Positions 1-10,459 are shown, counted from the stretch's first letter. The stretch is DNA of 27,841 bases from Didymodactylos carnosus (GCA_905250885.1 CAJNOQ010001794.1:1-27841); one strand, 5' to 3'. Notes: generated by a model not told the origin, from the sequence alone. Made by a program: numbers and translations.

Positions 1-2
1 AA

Positions 3-71
3 ATTCAAAGTGACATTTTCGAAAAAGTAAATCAGCAGAAATACTCAGAATTCGATGCTGATTCCAAATAT
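3..71 (+). CDS. possible partial internal exon at the left edge
   Basis: Frame 3 is open from the window edge and reaches a perfect consensus donor, TAT|GTAAGT, at 72-77 in phase 0. The 23 codons are mixed polar and acidic (they include SDIFEKVNQQKYSEF) and read like coding sequence. No family is recognised. If the donor is not used, the frame stays open to a TAA-type stop (TAG) at 237-239. No convincing downstream exon was found; an AG at 419-420 would give a phase-0 continuation to a stop at 496-498, but this lies inside a transposon-like hairpin. This could be the tail of a gene that starts outside the window, or chance. Confidence 0.25.
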
Positions 72-368
72 GTAAGTTTTATTGTGATTTGGTTTGGTCG
101 GGATGATCGGCTTATCGGCCCTCGTCCTTTATCAAATCGAACACACATCAGAAGAGAGCTAACGCCTCAGAGGAAGAGAGCAAGAGCTCTATTATTATTG
201 GGGTATCCGCCGAATAGAATAAATAACTTGTTTAACTAGATGTAGAAGAATGTAACCACAACGAAAAGGAAAATGAATACAATGAAAAAAAAATAAAAAT
301 GAGAAAGACGCGATAGATAACTATAAAAACAAAAAAGGAAAGACGTAAAGCTATAGACTATATAACAA
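72..368. other. no gene recognised
   Basis: This stretch between the edge exon candidate and the first hairpin is A-rich on the plus strand after position 220. It contains one AATAAA-like signal near 219. I see no repeat or conserved coding segment beyond the read-through frame that ends at 239. Confidence 0.4.
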
Positions 369-370
369 TA

Positions 371-509
371 GAGTTTTCTCTTTTAGCGTATCTTATCTTT
401 TTCTTGATTTCGCATGCAGATCACCCCTTCTTTTTTCCTCATGTCTGACATACAGAAATCTGCATGCGACATCAAGAAAAAGATAAAGATACGCTAAAAG
501 AGAAAACTC
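371..509. mobile_element. TA-flanked hairpin MITE-like element
   Basis: Arms 371-420 and 459-509 are reverse complements over about 50 bases, with one mismatch and a one-base bulge, around a 38-base loop. The termini read GAGTTTTCTCTTTTAGCG, and both ends are flanked by TA (369-370 and 510-511). This is the arrangement expected of a Tc1/mariner-type non-autonomous element with a TA target duplication. No transposase is encoded. If transcribed, it would fold into a long near-perfect hairpin, so a small-RNA source is an alternative. Confidence 0.6.
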
Positions 510-511
510 TA

Positions 512-1648
512 ATAAAACTATCCGCACTTGCGGTATCGTTTGGTAGATACAATATATTTAATAACACTAGTATAGACGACTTAGAAAACAAAATAATTTT
601 TTCTCATCCCCCTCTAAAATACACACGCATTATTACTGTGCAAAAGAGCTCCCCTAAATATTGTCCACTTTATGAAACAGCAGACAAACATTTTATCCTC
701 AATCCTGGGATAGTCTCCTAAAATCTTCTGTTTTTGTTTGCTGAATACGATTTTTTTGTACAAATTCGACATACTATACTTTGTTGAACATAGGTACGTG
801 TTACACACTTGACTCTAAACCTCCATAGATGTCTCAAGTCTAAATGTGTTTAATTTAAAGGCATTCTCTGTGGAATGCATTAATACGCACTTGAATGCGT
901 TTGTTGACGAAAAGGCCTTCAAGCGCGGCTAACTTCTAAAACCGATTATAAACGCATTTTTATGCGTATGCGTGTATTGCTAAGAATGTAACGGGTCAAA
1001 ATATTTTCCTAGTTTTGAGATACTTTCCTTTAATGCGGAGACTTGGCTCAGGGCTCATTCGATAAAGAATCGAAAGGTCTACAAAAGAGCTCTACAAAAG
1101 CTGTCCATTTTCAATATTCAAATACATTTTTTTCTCAGTAAAAAATGTAAAAGATCGGTACATGCTCAATTTCAAAATTGTGACGGGCAGAAATTGATAA
1201 AATGATCTTAGATTTTTATAAACAGTTTTTTTGAAATTTTAAGCATACCAATAAGCATTAGATTCGCCATAAAATTATGCGTCTTGTAGCTCGGAACTTG
1301 TTGAAAGACAGATGGGCTAGGAAATTTTTTGAATTAAAAAATGTGAAATTACAGAAATAATCACTTTTCTGACAAACATTCTGAACTTTTATCTACGAGT
1401 TTATGAAAAATTTCAGTTTTCACTTTTTAAAGTGAAAGACACAGCAATATGTTTAGCATTGAATTCTCCATTTAACTGTGTCAAAATAAACTTTTTGCAC
1501 ACTAACCTGGTTCCGAAAAATCCATTTTCTCGAAAGCGTGACGGAAAGCCTACCACCTCTCAGTTCCTAGCCTATTTCTTCCAAACCATAAAAGCAAAAA
1601 TTTTGAAAAGAGTGTAGAAATATAGAGAGCAAAAGTGCCTTCCAATTA
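512..1648. other. intergenic, no gene recognised
   Basis: Open frames here (for example 464-721) are short, have no recognisable motif and overlap the hairpin arm. A loose inverted repeat around AATGCGTTT (894-902) and AAACGCATT (950-958) is the only other structure I see; it may be a decayed element. Confidence 0.4.
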
Positions 1649-2106
1649 GAGGTCTGCGGGACGGCCCCGGTCCTGGTCTCATCCCGGTACCGCGGGACTT
1701 TTTACGGGACCAGAATGAGACCGGGGCCTAGAGCTCTGCGGGACGGTCTCAGTCCTGCCGGGTAGTCCCAGTCTTACGTGGCTTTTAACGGGATCGGGAC
1801 CAGGTTTTTTTGAAAATAGCCTTGTATAGAGTATAAAAATTTCTTAGTTTCGGTGCTTGTTTGTATGTAGGCATTGGTTTTGCGAGAAACTCAGACAGAA
1901 TGCAAAAAGTTCTTAATTAATACCACCCACGCATGCTGTCCCATGCACCATATTACAACGCGCTGACTTTCAAACTACCGGCGTTACTTTGAAAATTTTT
2001 TACGGGACCACGGACCTGAGACCAAACATGAGTTCTTTCCACGCGATCGGGACCAAATTTTTTTTTTCATAGGACGGGACCAAACCTTTTTGGTCCCGCA
2101 GACCTC
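1649..2106. mobile_element. G+C-rich TIR element with TA flanks
   Basis: Both ends read GAGGTCTGCGGGAC inward (14 bases, perfect), and both are flanked by TA (1647-1648 and 2107-2108). The interior is unusually G+C-rich for this window and is built from GGGACC/GGTCCC motifs. The left terminus is partly duplicated in tandem: a second GAGCTCTGCGGGACGG block starts near 1730, about 81 bases after the first, and each is followed by a CTTTT-ACGGGA segment. At 458 bases with no coding frame it is a non-autonomous element, plausibly mobilised by a TA-targeting transposase. A related motif set occurs at 23414-23612. Confidence 0.7.
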
Positions 2107-2108
2107 TA

Positions 2109-3087
2109 CTTTCGATTCATACGAGATACTTTATGTTTACTAGCAAATTTCATCTGGGAAAACGGAGTGCAAATCGAACAGATATCCAGAAAAACATCAG
2201 AATCGCAGTTTGAAGATTGAGCATGTGTTAATCTTTTAAATTTTGTGATTAGATTTTTGTGATTTTTGTGTGTTTTTTGACGCGCTGTCGCCACTCAGGA
2301 CTGCCCAGAGAAGATGGCATTAGACTTTCAATCATTTAGCGTTGAATATTAACTAGAACTTTTTCTAAGTTTTATGTCTACCTAACGGAAGGATAACAGT
2401 GTATGTGCAATAGATCGCTAGATCGAGCATGTAAGATTGCTACTATGATCCATCCATATTCAGAGATGATATATTTTGTGTATGAATATAAGAAATGTAT
2501 TTCAGTTATACGTGCAAGTGCTCTTTTGAAAGTACGAAGTACACAAAGTATAAGCACTTTTTCACTAGTACAACAAACATTTATATCTCTTACGTGAAGA
2601 ATATGACTTGAAATGTATGACTTTTTACTCCTCGACAGCTGCGCATGAATGGTGTGCATGTATAAATAGTTATCTTTTTTAGATTAAAGAGGCGTGATCT
2701 TTTTCTGTTCTACTTTTAGCATTGAAGTAAATTTTAAACTATCAGAAGACTAACGAAATCTTTTATTTACGCTTGTGGTTACGGTAAGTGATCTGCAGTG
2801 ATTGATCAAAGTACCGAAAATGATTATCACAAAAACATGATGTAAGTCGCGGTGTAGTAAGTTTCTTTGCTAGTGTTCATCATCGCTAGTTTTAGTTATG
2901 TGAGGGTCGAAGATAAGGATCGCTTGCCTCCTATAAAAGGCAACGTGAAATATGGTTGCCACGGTTCGTAAGTTATGAATTAGAATGTTATAGGAAGTCC
3001 TAAGAATGCATGTTCTATATCTCCTACAAACCTCGAATCATTCCCTTATCCCTGGCTAGAACGAGCATATAAAGTTGTAGAATTTCG
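2109..3087. other. intergenic, no gene recognised
   Basis: Two overlapping antiparallel frames (2378-2659 on minus, 2403-2597 on plus) lack motifs and splice context and look accidental. I see no repeat or conserved exon in this stretch. Confidence 0.4.
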
Positions 3088-3499
3088 TCTAACTGTGCTG
3101 AGTTACAGAGTTATTATCTGTCAATAGTTCGTGTCATCATTAGACTTCTTCAACGAAGACATTCTAAGAGTGGGTCAGTTATACAATAAAATTCGATCGT
3201 TCCACGTAAGGCTTACAGTAACCGGACAGCCACATGCTTTCCACCGAAACTTGTATTGTTTTCTGCAAAAATGTGGTTTACGATAAAGAACAATATTTCT
3301 TTCCGCAAATATAGTTTGTTTAACACATCATCACTAATATATAATAAAACGCAGAATCGTACGCATCAGATGCGAATGCCACACCGATCAAACAGCTCAT
3401 AGCCAATCGGAGAGCATTTTAACCCAAATCAAACTATCGTCAAATTAGAGAATTTTCACATATCAGTAAGTGGTACTAAGGAAATGTAAAATACCGGAA
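3088..3499 (+). repeat. left 412-base inverted arm
   Basis: This is the left arm of the foldback element. It pairs gap-free with the right arm; most of the six differences lie in the outer half. The open frames inside are too short to suggest a coding role. Confidence 0.85.
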
Positions 3500-3739
3500 G
3501 TTTCTCTTATGATGTTTTGAAAATGTTTTGACGTTGGAGCATTACCTACTTCAGAAAATACTACTCACTCATTTTGTAAAGCGGATAGTTATTTCAAACC
3601 CTAAAAGAACACCGAACGAGTAGATTAATTTCATACGAAGTATTTCTTTATTCAGAAAATGCAATATTCGTTAATTGCATTTTATGAAGTTTAGTTTCCT
3701 CGTTCGCTCATTTTGAAAAGACACCCAAATGAAGAGGAG

Positions 3740-4423
3740 ACCCTAAAGAAGGTACTTGTCCAAGCAACCCGCAAATATCTGCGGAACGTTTGACAAGTAA
3801 ATCACGTACTTGGCAAGTGCTACTCTTGAATAAATTCTACAAGTACTTGAGATACTTGAGAAGTACATGGCAAATAATGTGCGTGTGTTGTTAGAATAAT
3901 GTTTATTCTGTTGTAAGGAAAAGAAAAAGAGTTTTCTTCTTTTCCTTCTGCTGAGAAAAAAGGAATGCATAAAGGAGAAAAAAATAAACATTGTTATAAA
4001 AAAACATTTCTGTTAAACCTTTTTCATGTTTTAGTAAAACTAACCCAGAATCTTTTCGAAAAGAGGTTAATCTTGGAGTTTCGTACGCTACCTTTACTTC
4101 GTCAACAGCCTACGAAAGCGAATTTCATAAAATGTTTATTGCAAAAACACGCAAAGCTAAAGGTTTGGTAGTAATTCTTTTTTAGAGAATACAAAGCCTG
4201 AGCTATGGGTATTCATCGCTAGTCTGGTGCCGAGCATTATGTTTGCAAGAACTTGTTGCTGTTCTACAAAAACCAAGTACAGGAAACATTTCTCAAGTAT
4301 TTGTTTACTTTCAAATTTCCGCAAGTATTTGCACAAACGCTTATCAAGTAGTATTTTTGGAAAATACTTGCAAAGTTCCTATAATGCATGTCAATTACCC
4401 ACTCACAAGTACTTTCACTAGGG
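3740..4423. mobile_element. AAGTACTTG-rich non-autonomous element, copy 1
   Basis: The left end reads ACCCTAAAGAAGGTACTTG. The right end, read inward on the other strand, is CCCTAGTGAAAGTACTTGT, matching at about 16 of 19 positions. Both subterminal regions (about 3750-3875 and 4270-4415) carry many copies of AAGTACTTG or its halves, a near-palindromic motif resembling the subterminal transposase-binding repeats of DNA transposons. The flanks GAGGAG (3734-3739) and GAGGTG (4424-4429) could be a 6-base target duplication with one mismatch. No protein is encoded. The element sits inside the foldback spacer, and a related copy lies at about 26940-27148. Confidence 0.6.
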
Positions 4424-4657
4424 GAGGTGTCAGCTAAAACTACACAGACGCGACCAAATCATAAACACGAATTTTTTCCTGGATGTTCTTTATGAATGAG
4501 GAGATTTCGTTATATCTACAAGCCACTTTCTATTTTTTTTGTTCTCTTTTTCATAATAAGAAAACATTTTTGTTTCGCTAAGTAATTTCCGCATATCATG
4601 CAAAAATGAATATACAGTAGCGCACTAATGCATTTCGATAGTTTATACAATAATTCA

Positions 4658-5069
4658 TTCCGGTATTTTACATTTCCTTAGTACCACTTACTGATATGTG
4701 AAAATTCTCTAATTTGACGATAGTTTGATTTGGGTTAAAATGCTCTCCGATTGGCTATGAGCTGTTTGATCGGTGTGGCATTCGCATCTGATGCGTACGA
4801 TTCTGCGTTTTATTATATATTAGTGATGATGTGTTAAACAAACTATATTTGCGGAAAAAAATATTGTTCTTTATCGTAAACCACATTTTTGCAGAAAACA
4901 ATACAAGTTTCAGTGGAAAGCATGTGGCTGTCCGGTTACTGTAAGCCTTACGTGGAACGATCGAATTTTATTGTATAACTGACCCACTCTTAGAATGTCT
5001 TCGTTGAAGAAGTCTAATGATGGCACGAACTATCGACAGATAATAACTTTGTAAATCAGCACAGTTAGA
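4658..5069 (-). repeat. right 412-base inverted arm
   Basis: This is the right arm of the foldback element, the reverse complement of 3088-3499. Its outer end lies 523 bases upstream of the SLC26 start codon, so it may contribute to or perturb that gene's promoter region. Confidence 0.85.
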
Positions 5070-5592
5070 TGCTAGTTTCGTGATCAGATGTTGTGTAATG
5101 GCAAGATCCACTAATGGAATATGTTTGTTAAAAAAGTACCATACAGCAATCTTTTAATGGAGAATGTATCGATGAATAAACTGTAGAAATCGTACAGACC
5201 TATATAAAAATGTCCGTGATGGATCATCGATGATACATATGTGTAAGTGACTGATTATTTGTAACATTGTCATACGCCTGTTATGAAGCTTTGATAATAT
5301 TTATTATTGATATGCATCATTAGTTGTTTTGTTTTATAAACTTCTCAACTGAAAACAAAACTAACACCCTCTTCTTAACCTGTAACTGTCATATGACATA
5401 AGTAATAAATAATTCCAAACTAGGAGCGACTTTCGCTTTCGACTCATAGTTAGCAACTAGGGTAAAAGTTGTCTATTACTAAACGAAGTGGTTGTAAAAC
5501 TCGTAGATGGAAAAAGCAAGCAGACTTATTTTGCACAAAAAAAGTTTTTATCCATTTTCAAAACTATATGTTGTCTTTTCTTTAAAATAGCC
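5070..5592 (+). promoter_or_regulatory. upstream region of the SLC26 gene
   Basis: This gap should hold the promoter of the transporter gene. A TATA-like TATATAAAAA lies at 5201-5210, about 380 bases before the start codon. The last 25 bases are pyrimidine-rich and end in AG at 5589-5590. No conserved coding segment was found; the frame reading into the gene from 5488 has no ATG and crosses the acceptor, so it is probably outron or 5' intron sequence. Confidence 0.3.
5570..5590 (+). promoter_or_regulatory. splice acceptor 2 bases before the SLC26 ATG
   Basis: A pyrimidine-rich tract ends in AAAATAG, followed by CC and then ATGG. An acceptor this close to the start codon leaves a leader of two bases, which suggests spliced-leader trans-splicing or a 5' UTR intron. 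It also fixes the start at 5593 rather than anywhere further upstream. Confidence 0.6.
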
Positions 5593-8500
5593 ATGGCAAA
5601 TAATGATTTTCTGCAACATAATCATGTAGACGAACAGCAACACTTATCTCCTCCTCATGGATATCTCGTTGATGAAAGACCAATCATTACGCAAAAAGCA
5701 TTTAATGAAGTATTTATACCAACAACGTATGAAGACCAAACGCCCGTTATACTATTCAAACAGTTCAGGCATTATCTGACTGGAAAATGTGTGCCTTCTA
5801 TAAAATGTGGAAAATCATATGTCAATACAATTTTTCCATTTTTGTCGTGGGCTCGGAAGTATGAACGCGGTTGGTTGCCATCAGACATCATTTGCGGATT
5901 GACTGTCGCTATTATGCAAATACCCCAAGGAATGGCTTATGCCTTGCTTGCGAACTTGCCTGCAGTTTTAGGTATAAATAATTGAGATATTTGTTAAAAA
6001 TATAACACGAATTAAATGCTTTTTAGGCTTATATATTTCATTTTTTCCTCCGTTGGTCTATGCTTTTTTTGGTACATCCAGACATTTATCATTAGGTAAA
6101 TTTGCCTGATTTTCTATTTATTTATATCGTACGTTGTTTCTTCCAGGAGCGATTGCCGTTGTTAGTTTAATGACAGGAAACGTAGTAGACCGTCTTTCAA
6201 GCATACATCGTCCTGTGACGACGAATGGTCTTTACGACAATAGTACAATACCAACTGCGATTATTAATGATCCATCGTATGCCATAACAGTCGCAACAAC
6301 TCTTGCGCTGACTGTTGGTGTTTTACAGGTATTGTATGAATTTATTGTAAAATAGATTCGCAGCTATCATCAATTTTTCTTTGTATTTTAGGTTATTCTT
6401 AGTATTTGTCGACTTGGACTTGTTACGGCATTTTTATCGGACGCTTTTATCAGTGGTTATACTACTGGAACAGCTGTGCTGGTGTTCACAAGCCAGATCA
6501 GTGATATTTTTGGATTGACGATTAAACGTTATGTTGGACCAATGAATATTGTCTATGCAAGTTATACCTCTAAATGTCATTGTTGGATGATAAGATAAAT
6601 CGTTTGGTTTTTTTAGACGTATATTGATATATTTAAGAACCTCAAGAATACAAATCCAGCAACATTTATCGTCTCTTTATGCTCAATCGTTTCACTGATT
6701 CTTGTCAAAGAGTTTATAGATCCGTTTTATAAAAGACAACTGAAAAGATTAAAAATGTTTAAAAATCTACAAATTCCGATACCAATTGAATTAGCTGTGG
6801 TATGTATCATATTATCGGTGCATCTTCGTTCTTTTTAACATTTTATTTTCTTGCTAGATCATAGTTGGAACCGTTGTTTCACATATGGCTGAATTAAACC
6901 CCAGATATCGTGTAAAGATTGTAAAAAAAATTGATAGTGGGTATGTTGGAAAATTCATCCTGTTTTAGTATTGCTCTAATTAAACTTCTTTTTTTAAAGA
7001 TTTCCAATCCCTCGTGTGCCAAATATTACTTTACTCCCATTAGTTATCAAAGATGCCGTTATTATTGCAATTGTTTCATTTGCAATTTCCGTCAGCTTAG
7101 CAACAACCATTGCAAAACGATTCAAATATGTTGTAGATGGAAATCAAGAATTAATGGCATATGGTTTATGTAGTGTAAGGTTTTTCCCAACTCAAGGATT
7201 TTCTTAAGTGTCCCTTTTTAATTTAATTAAATCTTTGAATTGCAATACAAGGCTGATACAGTATAGTCGTCTACTTCAAGCAAATTTTTATTTCTATTTA
7301 GGCTGTTGGTTCATTTTTCTCTTGTTTTCCTTCGGCAGCATCCTTATCTCGCACAAGCGTCTATGTCAATGCTGGTGGAAAAACACAAGTAAATGTTTCA
7401 TAATAAACAAAAAAAATTCATAACTCAATTATTTGTTTTCATTATCAGCTTGCAAGTTTAATATCATCTGGATTTCTATTAATTATCATTTTGAAAATTG
7501 GTCCATTCTTTCAACCATTACCAAAGGTACTACACAGTCAAAAAGCACAGCACTTGTATTGAGTGTATTTGTGTATTAAGGCGTGTTTAGCTGCGATCAT
7601 TGTCGTTGCACTAAAAGGTTTGTTTTTACAAACAAAAGATATATGGACAATTGGACGTATAACAAAGTTAGAATCTGTATGTTTTTTTATATTTCTTTAT
7701 TTCGATATATTTTATCTCTATTTTAATCATAGATTGTTTGGATTATAACATTCTTAAGTACAGTTCTTCTCGATATCGATTTGGGTCTAATTATCGGTAT
7801 CCTTGTCTCGCTTGTTATCGTGATAATAAGGCAGTTTAGGTATGTGTTTTTTGTTTTGGAATTACCTAAATATTATTAAACAAATCGACATTTTGTTTTT
7901 TAGACCGCGTACAACAATACTCGGACAATTTGCTCGTACTGAAGTGTATAAAAATACAAAACGTTATTCAAATGTAAGAAGGATATTTTTGATTAAAACG
8001 ATGTCATTGTTATTCTTCATTTGTTCTAGGTACATGAAATATCCAACATAAAAATTTTTCGATTTGAATCTTCCATCAGTTATTTTAATGCCGATTATTT
8101 TCGTTCAAGTTTATTAGATACCATTGGAGTAGATTTGACCAAGAATCGTCAACATGAAGTAAATCAGATAGAATTTATGATATTTTTTTATGATATTTCT
8201 TATTCTTATTCTTCTTAGCATAAAAATATCGATACATTAATTGCCAATAGTTATCGTTTAACGTATGTGATTATTGATTGTTCATCAATAAATCATATAG
8301 ATTATACCGGTGCAAAAATTTTTATACAAACTCTTAAGGATCTGAACGATGTTGAATTGAAAGTACACTTGTGTAATATGAGATGTGAGTTTATTGAAGA
8401 ATTAAAAAAGTATCGCCTATCACATTCACTTTTGTTTTTTTTTCTATTTAGATTATATTTATGAGTTGCTTGAGCGATTAAAAATGTCTGAAACATGCAA

Positions 8501-8893
8501 TGTTGTTCTTACAGCTACGGTTCATGATGCTGTTCGTAATATTAAAGAAAAAATGTTAGAGAATGACGCTCAGGTAACGATAATCAACATTGCAATCGAT
8601 AATTTTTGTAGGACAAATGACCTATAGGAATAAAGTTTTTTTTTGAAGCCTTTAGAAGGGAATTAAGAAGCTTTTCTGATTTTGTTTGTGCATGATAAAA
8701 CAAAATTTGAATTATATATCAATCAAAAATAAAGAATAAAACGCTTTAAAATGAATTCTTATTGAATTAGATGCACTTATCTCTTGTGCTTATGATCTTT
8801 CAACAAATAAAATCTAGCATCTATTCCTAAAAATTATATATTCTTTAGCATCTGGATACATCACTCAAAGAAATAGATGAAACAGAACTATGA
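5593..8893 (+). CDS. SLC26-family anion transporter (sulfate permease with STAS domain)
   Basis: Sixteen exons: 5593-5971, 6027-6095, 6147-6328, 6392-6556, 6617-6799, 6858-6940, 7000-7174, 7302-7388, 7449-7526, 7581-7676, 7733-7839, 7904-7973, 8030-8158, 8219-8384, 8452-8573, 8849-8893. They give 711 residues, the usual SLC26 size. All phases join. The membrane domain (about 95-520) starts after [19 protein letters not shown] and includes [17 protein letters not shown] and the signature [35 protein letters not shown] (416-430) holds a Ser-Arg pair (428-429) at the place of the prestin Ser-Arg anion site. A compact STAS domain (about 537-695) carries [18 protein letters not shown]. The protein ends in ETEL, a class I PDZ-type terminus. 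Family members exchange sulfate, chloride, bicarbonate or oxalate at membranes; the substrate here cannot be told. The subfamily is unassigned. The intron after 6556 appears to use a GC donor. Confidence 0.93.
8728..8811 (+). terminator. intronic polyadenylation signals in the SLC26 gene
   Basis: Three AATAAA hexamers lie at 8728-8733, 8735-8740 and 8806-8811, inside the 275-base last intron and before the final exon. If exon 15 is not spliced, translation adds 17 residues and stops at 8625-8627, and these signals could end that shorter transcript. I see no AATAAA shortly after the 8893 stop. Use is inferred, not shown. Confidence 0.35.
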
Positions 8894-9185
8894 TATACTC
8901 TCAATGGTGATTACACTGAATTTTCATTATTCGTGGGATTCATTACTACTTGTTTGTCGTTTGTTTACATAACACTAACTTAATATGATGCTTTTTTAAC
9001 TCTTCACATTGTTTTGCTATAATTATCAATTTGCTTAACTTCTTGTTCGAATGTTTTTGTCGTTTTTATTTCTAATACGTGAAAACAAACGTAATAACTG
9101 ATATTTATTCTAGATGTATCACTGTTTTCTTATCCGTTTATTTACGTACAATAATAGCACTAATTTCTTTCGTTTTCTGTTTTAG

Positions 9186-9335
9186 CTGAATGTTGTCTTA
9201 GATCGTTATTCTTTACCTGATGGAATAAGTAAAACATCGTCGATTTCTTCGATGTATAGGGTAAGAGTCATTTTTATTCTTTCAGGTAAGCCATTAAGGA
9301 AACTAATTAGAATATTTTCAAGAAAAAATATTTAA
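9186..9335 (+). CDS. possible alternative last exon of the SLC26 gene
   Basis: A good acceptor (CGTTTTCTGTTTTAG) precedes a frame that joins exon 15 (ending CAG at 8573) in phase 0. It begins LNVVLDRYSLPDG and runs 49 residues to TAA at 9333-9335. A consensus donor GTAAGA at 9261 would make the first 75 bases a phase-0 cassette exon. If used instead of the 8849 exon, the transporter would lose its ETEL end and gain a basic tail (GKPLRKLIRIFSRK). No homology is recognised and it may be chance. Confidence 0.3.
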   Translation: MNVVLDRYSLPDGISKTSSISSMYRVRVIFILSGKPLRKLIRIFSRKNI

Positions 9336-10459
9336 TACAGAAGATAACAGAAACAATTTGTTTGCTTAGTAATTGTCAAATTTTAGGAATATTAAAATAA
9401 TAATTTTTGAAATACGATTATTGACACTGACGCGTTTGGTTCACTCGTTTTTTATAAGAAGTGACTAAATAACTATGATAAAATGTCTGCTCAATATTAT
9501 ATATGTTTTATTCTATCTCTGTTTATTTTAGAATAATTTTTCAATTAGTCGATTTTGAAATCAATATATTTTTATTATATTCATCGGTGACTATTCATTC
9601 TACTTAAAAATATTTTATTTATTTTTTCTTCTAAGCATTTTAGCAGTATCTCATATTTTATAATCTTTCACTTGTGTATTATTTATTTTTTTATCAAGCC
9701 GATCGTCTTTTTCGTCCGCTTTTTTACACTTTCAAACGACTATTACCTATTATCTATTGATTTTAGTGTTGAAATAATTTTTTTTTCTTTGAAAATATAA
9801 AGTTCTTTTTTTTTTTATATATTGTGTTTTAACATCATCATATTGTATATTGTGATCATGTTTTATTGAATCAATAATCACAAAATTGTGCACAGGAGAA
9901 ATCTCTTTTTATTTATTTTTGTTCACCTTAATTTGTTTAGTAAAATTAATTATTTTATTTTTTCTGTTATTTCTTGATTGATTGTTTCAAAAAGAATATG
10001 CACCAAAAATAGATTCTTTGCTTTTATTTTTTTCAAAATAAAAATTCTTTATTTACATGGTTATCTGTCCCTATTCATTTACTGAAAAATCATCACACTG
10101 TCTAGTAACATAAGCGCTCTTGGCCTCGAGCAGAAATTTCTGTTATACTTCTACGATCATCATTTTAGATAAATATTTTTTTTATCGAGGAATAAGACAA
10201 AAAATCAATACTTTGTTCGTATTCATTAGTAATATATTCAGACGAAAAGGGATCACTCTGTTGCTCTAAGTGGCTTATTGGCTAAATCAGAAATTGGTCG
10301 AAGAAAAAATTCTAATTGAGCTATACTACTTCGAACAACAAACCTTTAATTATGTATTTATTTTCTAACTATGCACAATTTTCCAAAAAGAATATGGAAG
10401 GAAGTCTTTTCACTACATTTGTTTAACACATAATCTGCTGTGTTATTGAACTTATGGTC

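Larger units (their letters stand above)
3088..5069. mobile_element. foldback element with 412-base inverted arms
   Basis: Arm 3088-3499 is the reverse complement of 4658-5069 without gaps. I count six differences in 412 bases, about 98.5% identity, so the structure is recent or kept uniform by gene conversion. The ends read TCTAACTGTGCTGA inward. The 1158-base spacer contains no transposase and is largely occupied by another repeat element (3740-4423). I see no clear target duplication: TTTCG lies just outside the left end but six bases away from the right end. A foldback or long-TIR non-autonomous DNA transposon is the best reading; a local inverted duplication is the alternative. Confidence 0.75.

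Noticed and set aside
464-721. 85-codon plus-strand frame
   Set aside because: It begins inside the hairpin arm, has no splice context or recognised motif, and open frames of this size arise by chance in this sequence.
2378-2659. 93-codon minus-strand frame with an overlapping plus-strand frame
   Set aside because: Both strands are open in the same place, with no motif and no acceptor or donor; a chance result is more likely than a gene.
5488-5592. Extended N-terminus of the transporter from 5488
   Set aside because: The frame begins with GTG, not ATG, and crosses a good splice acceptor just before the ATG at 5593.
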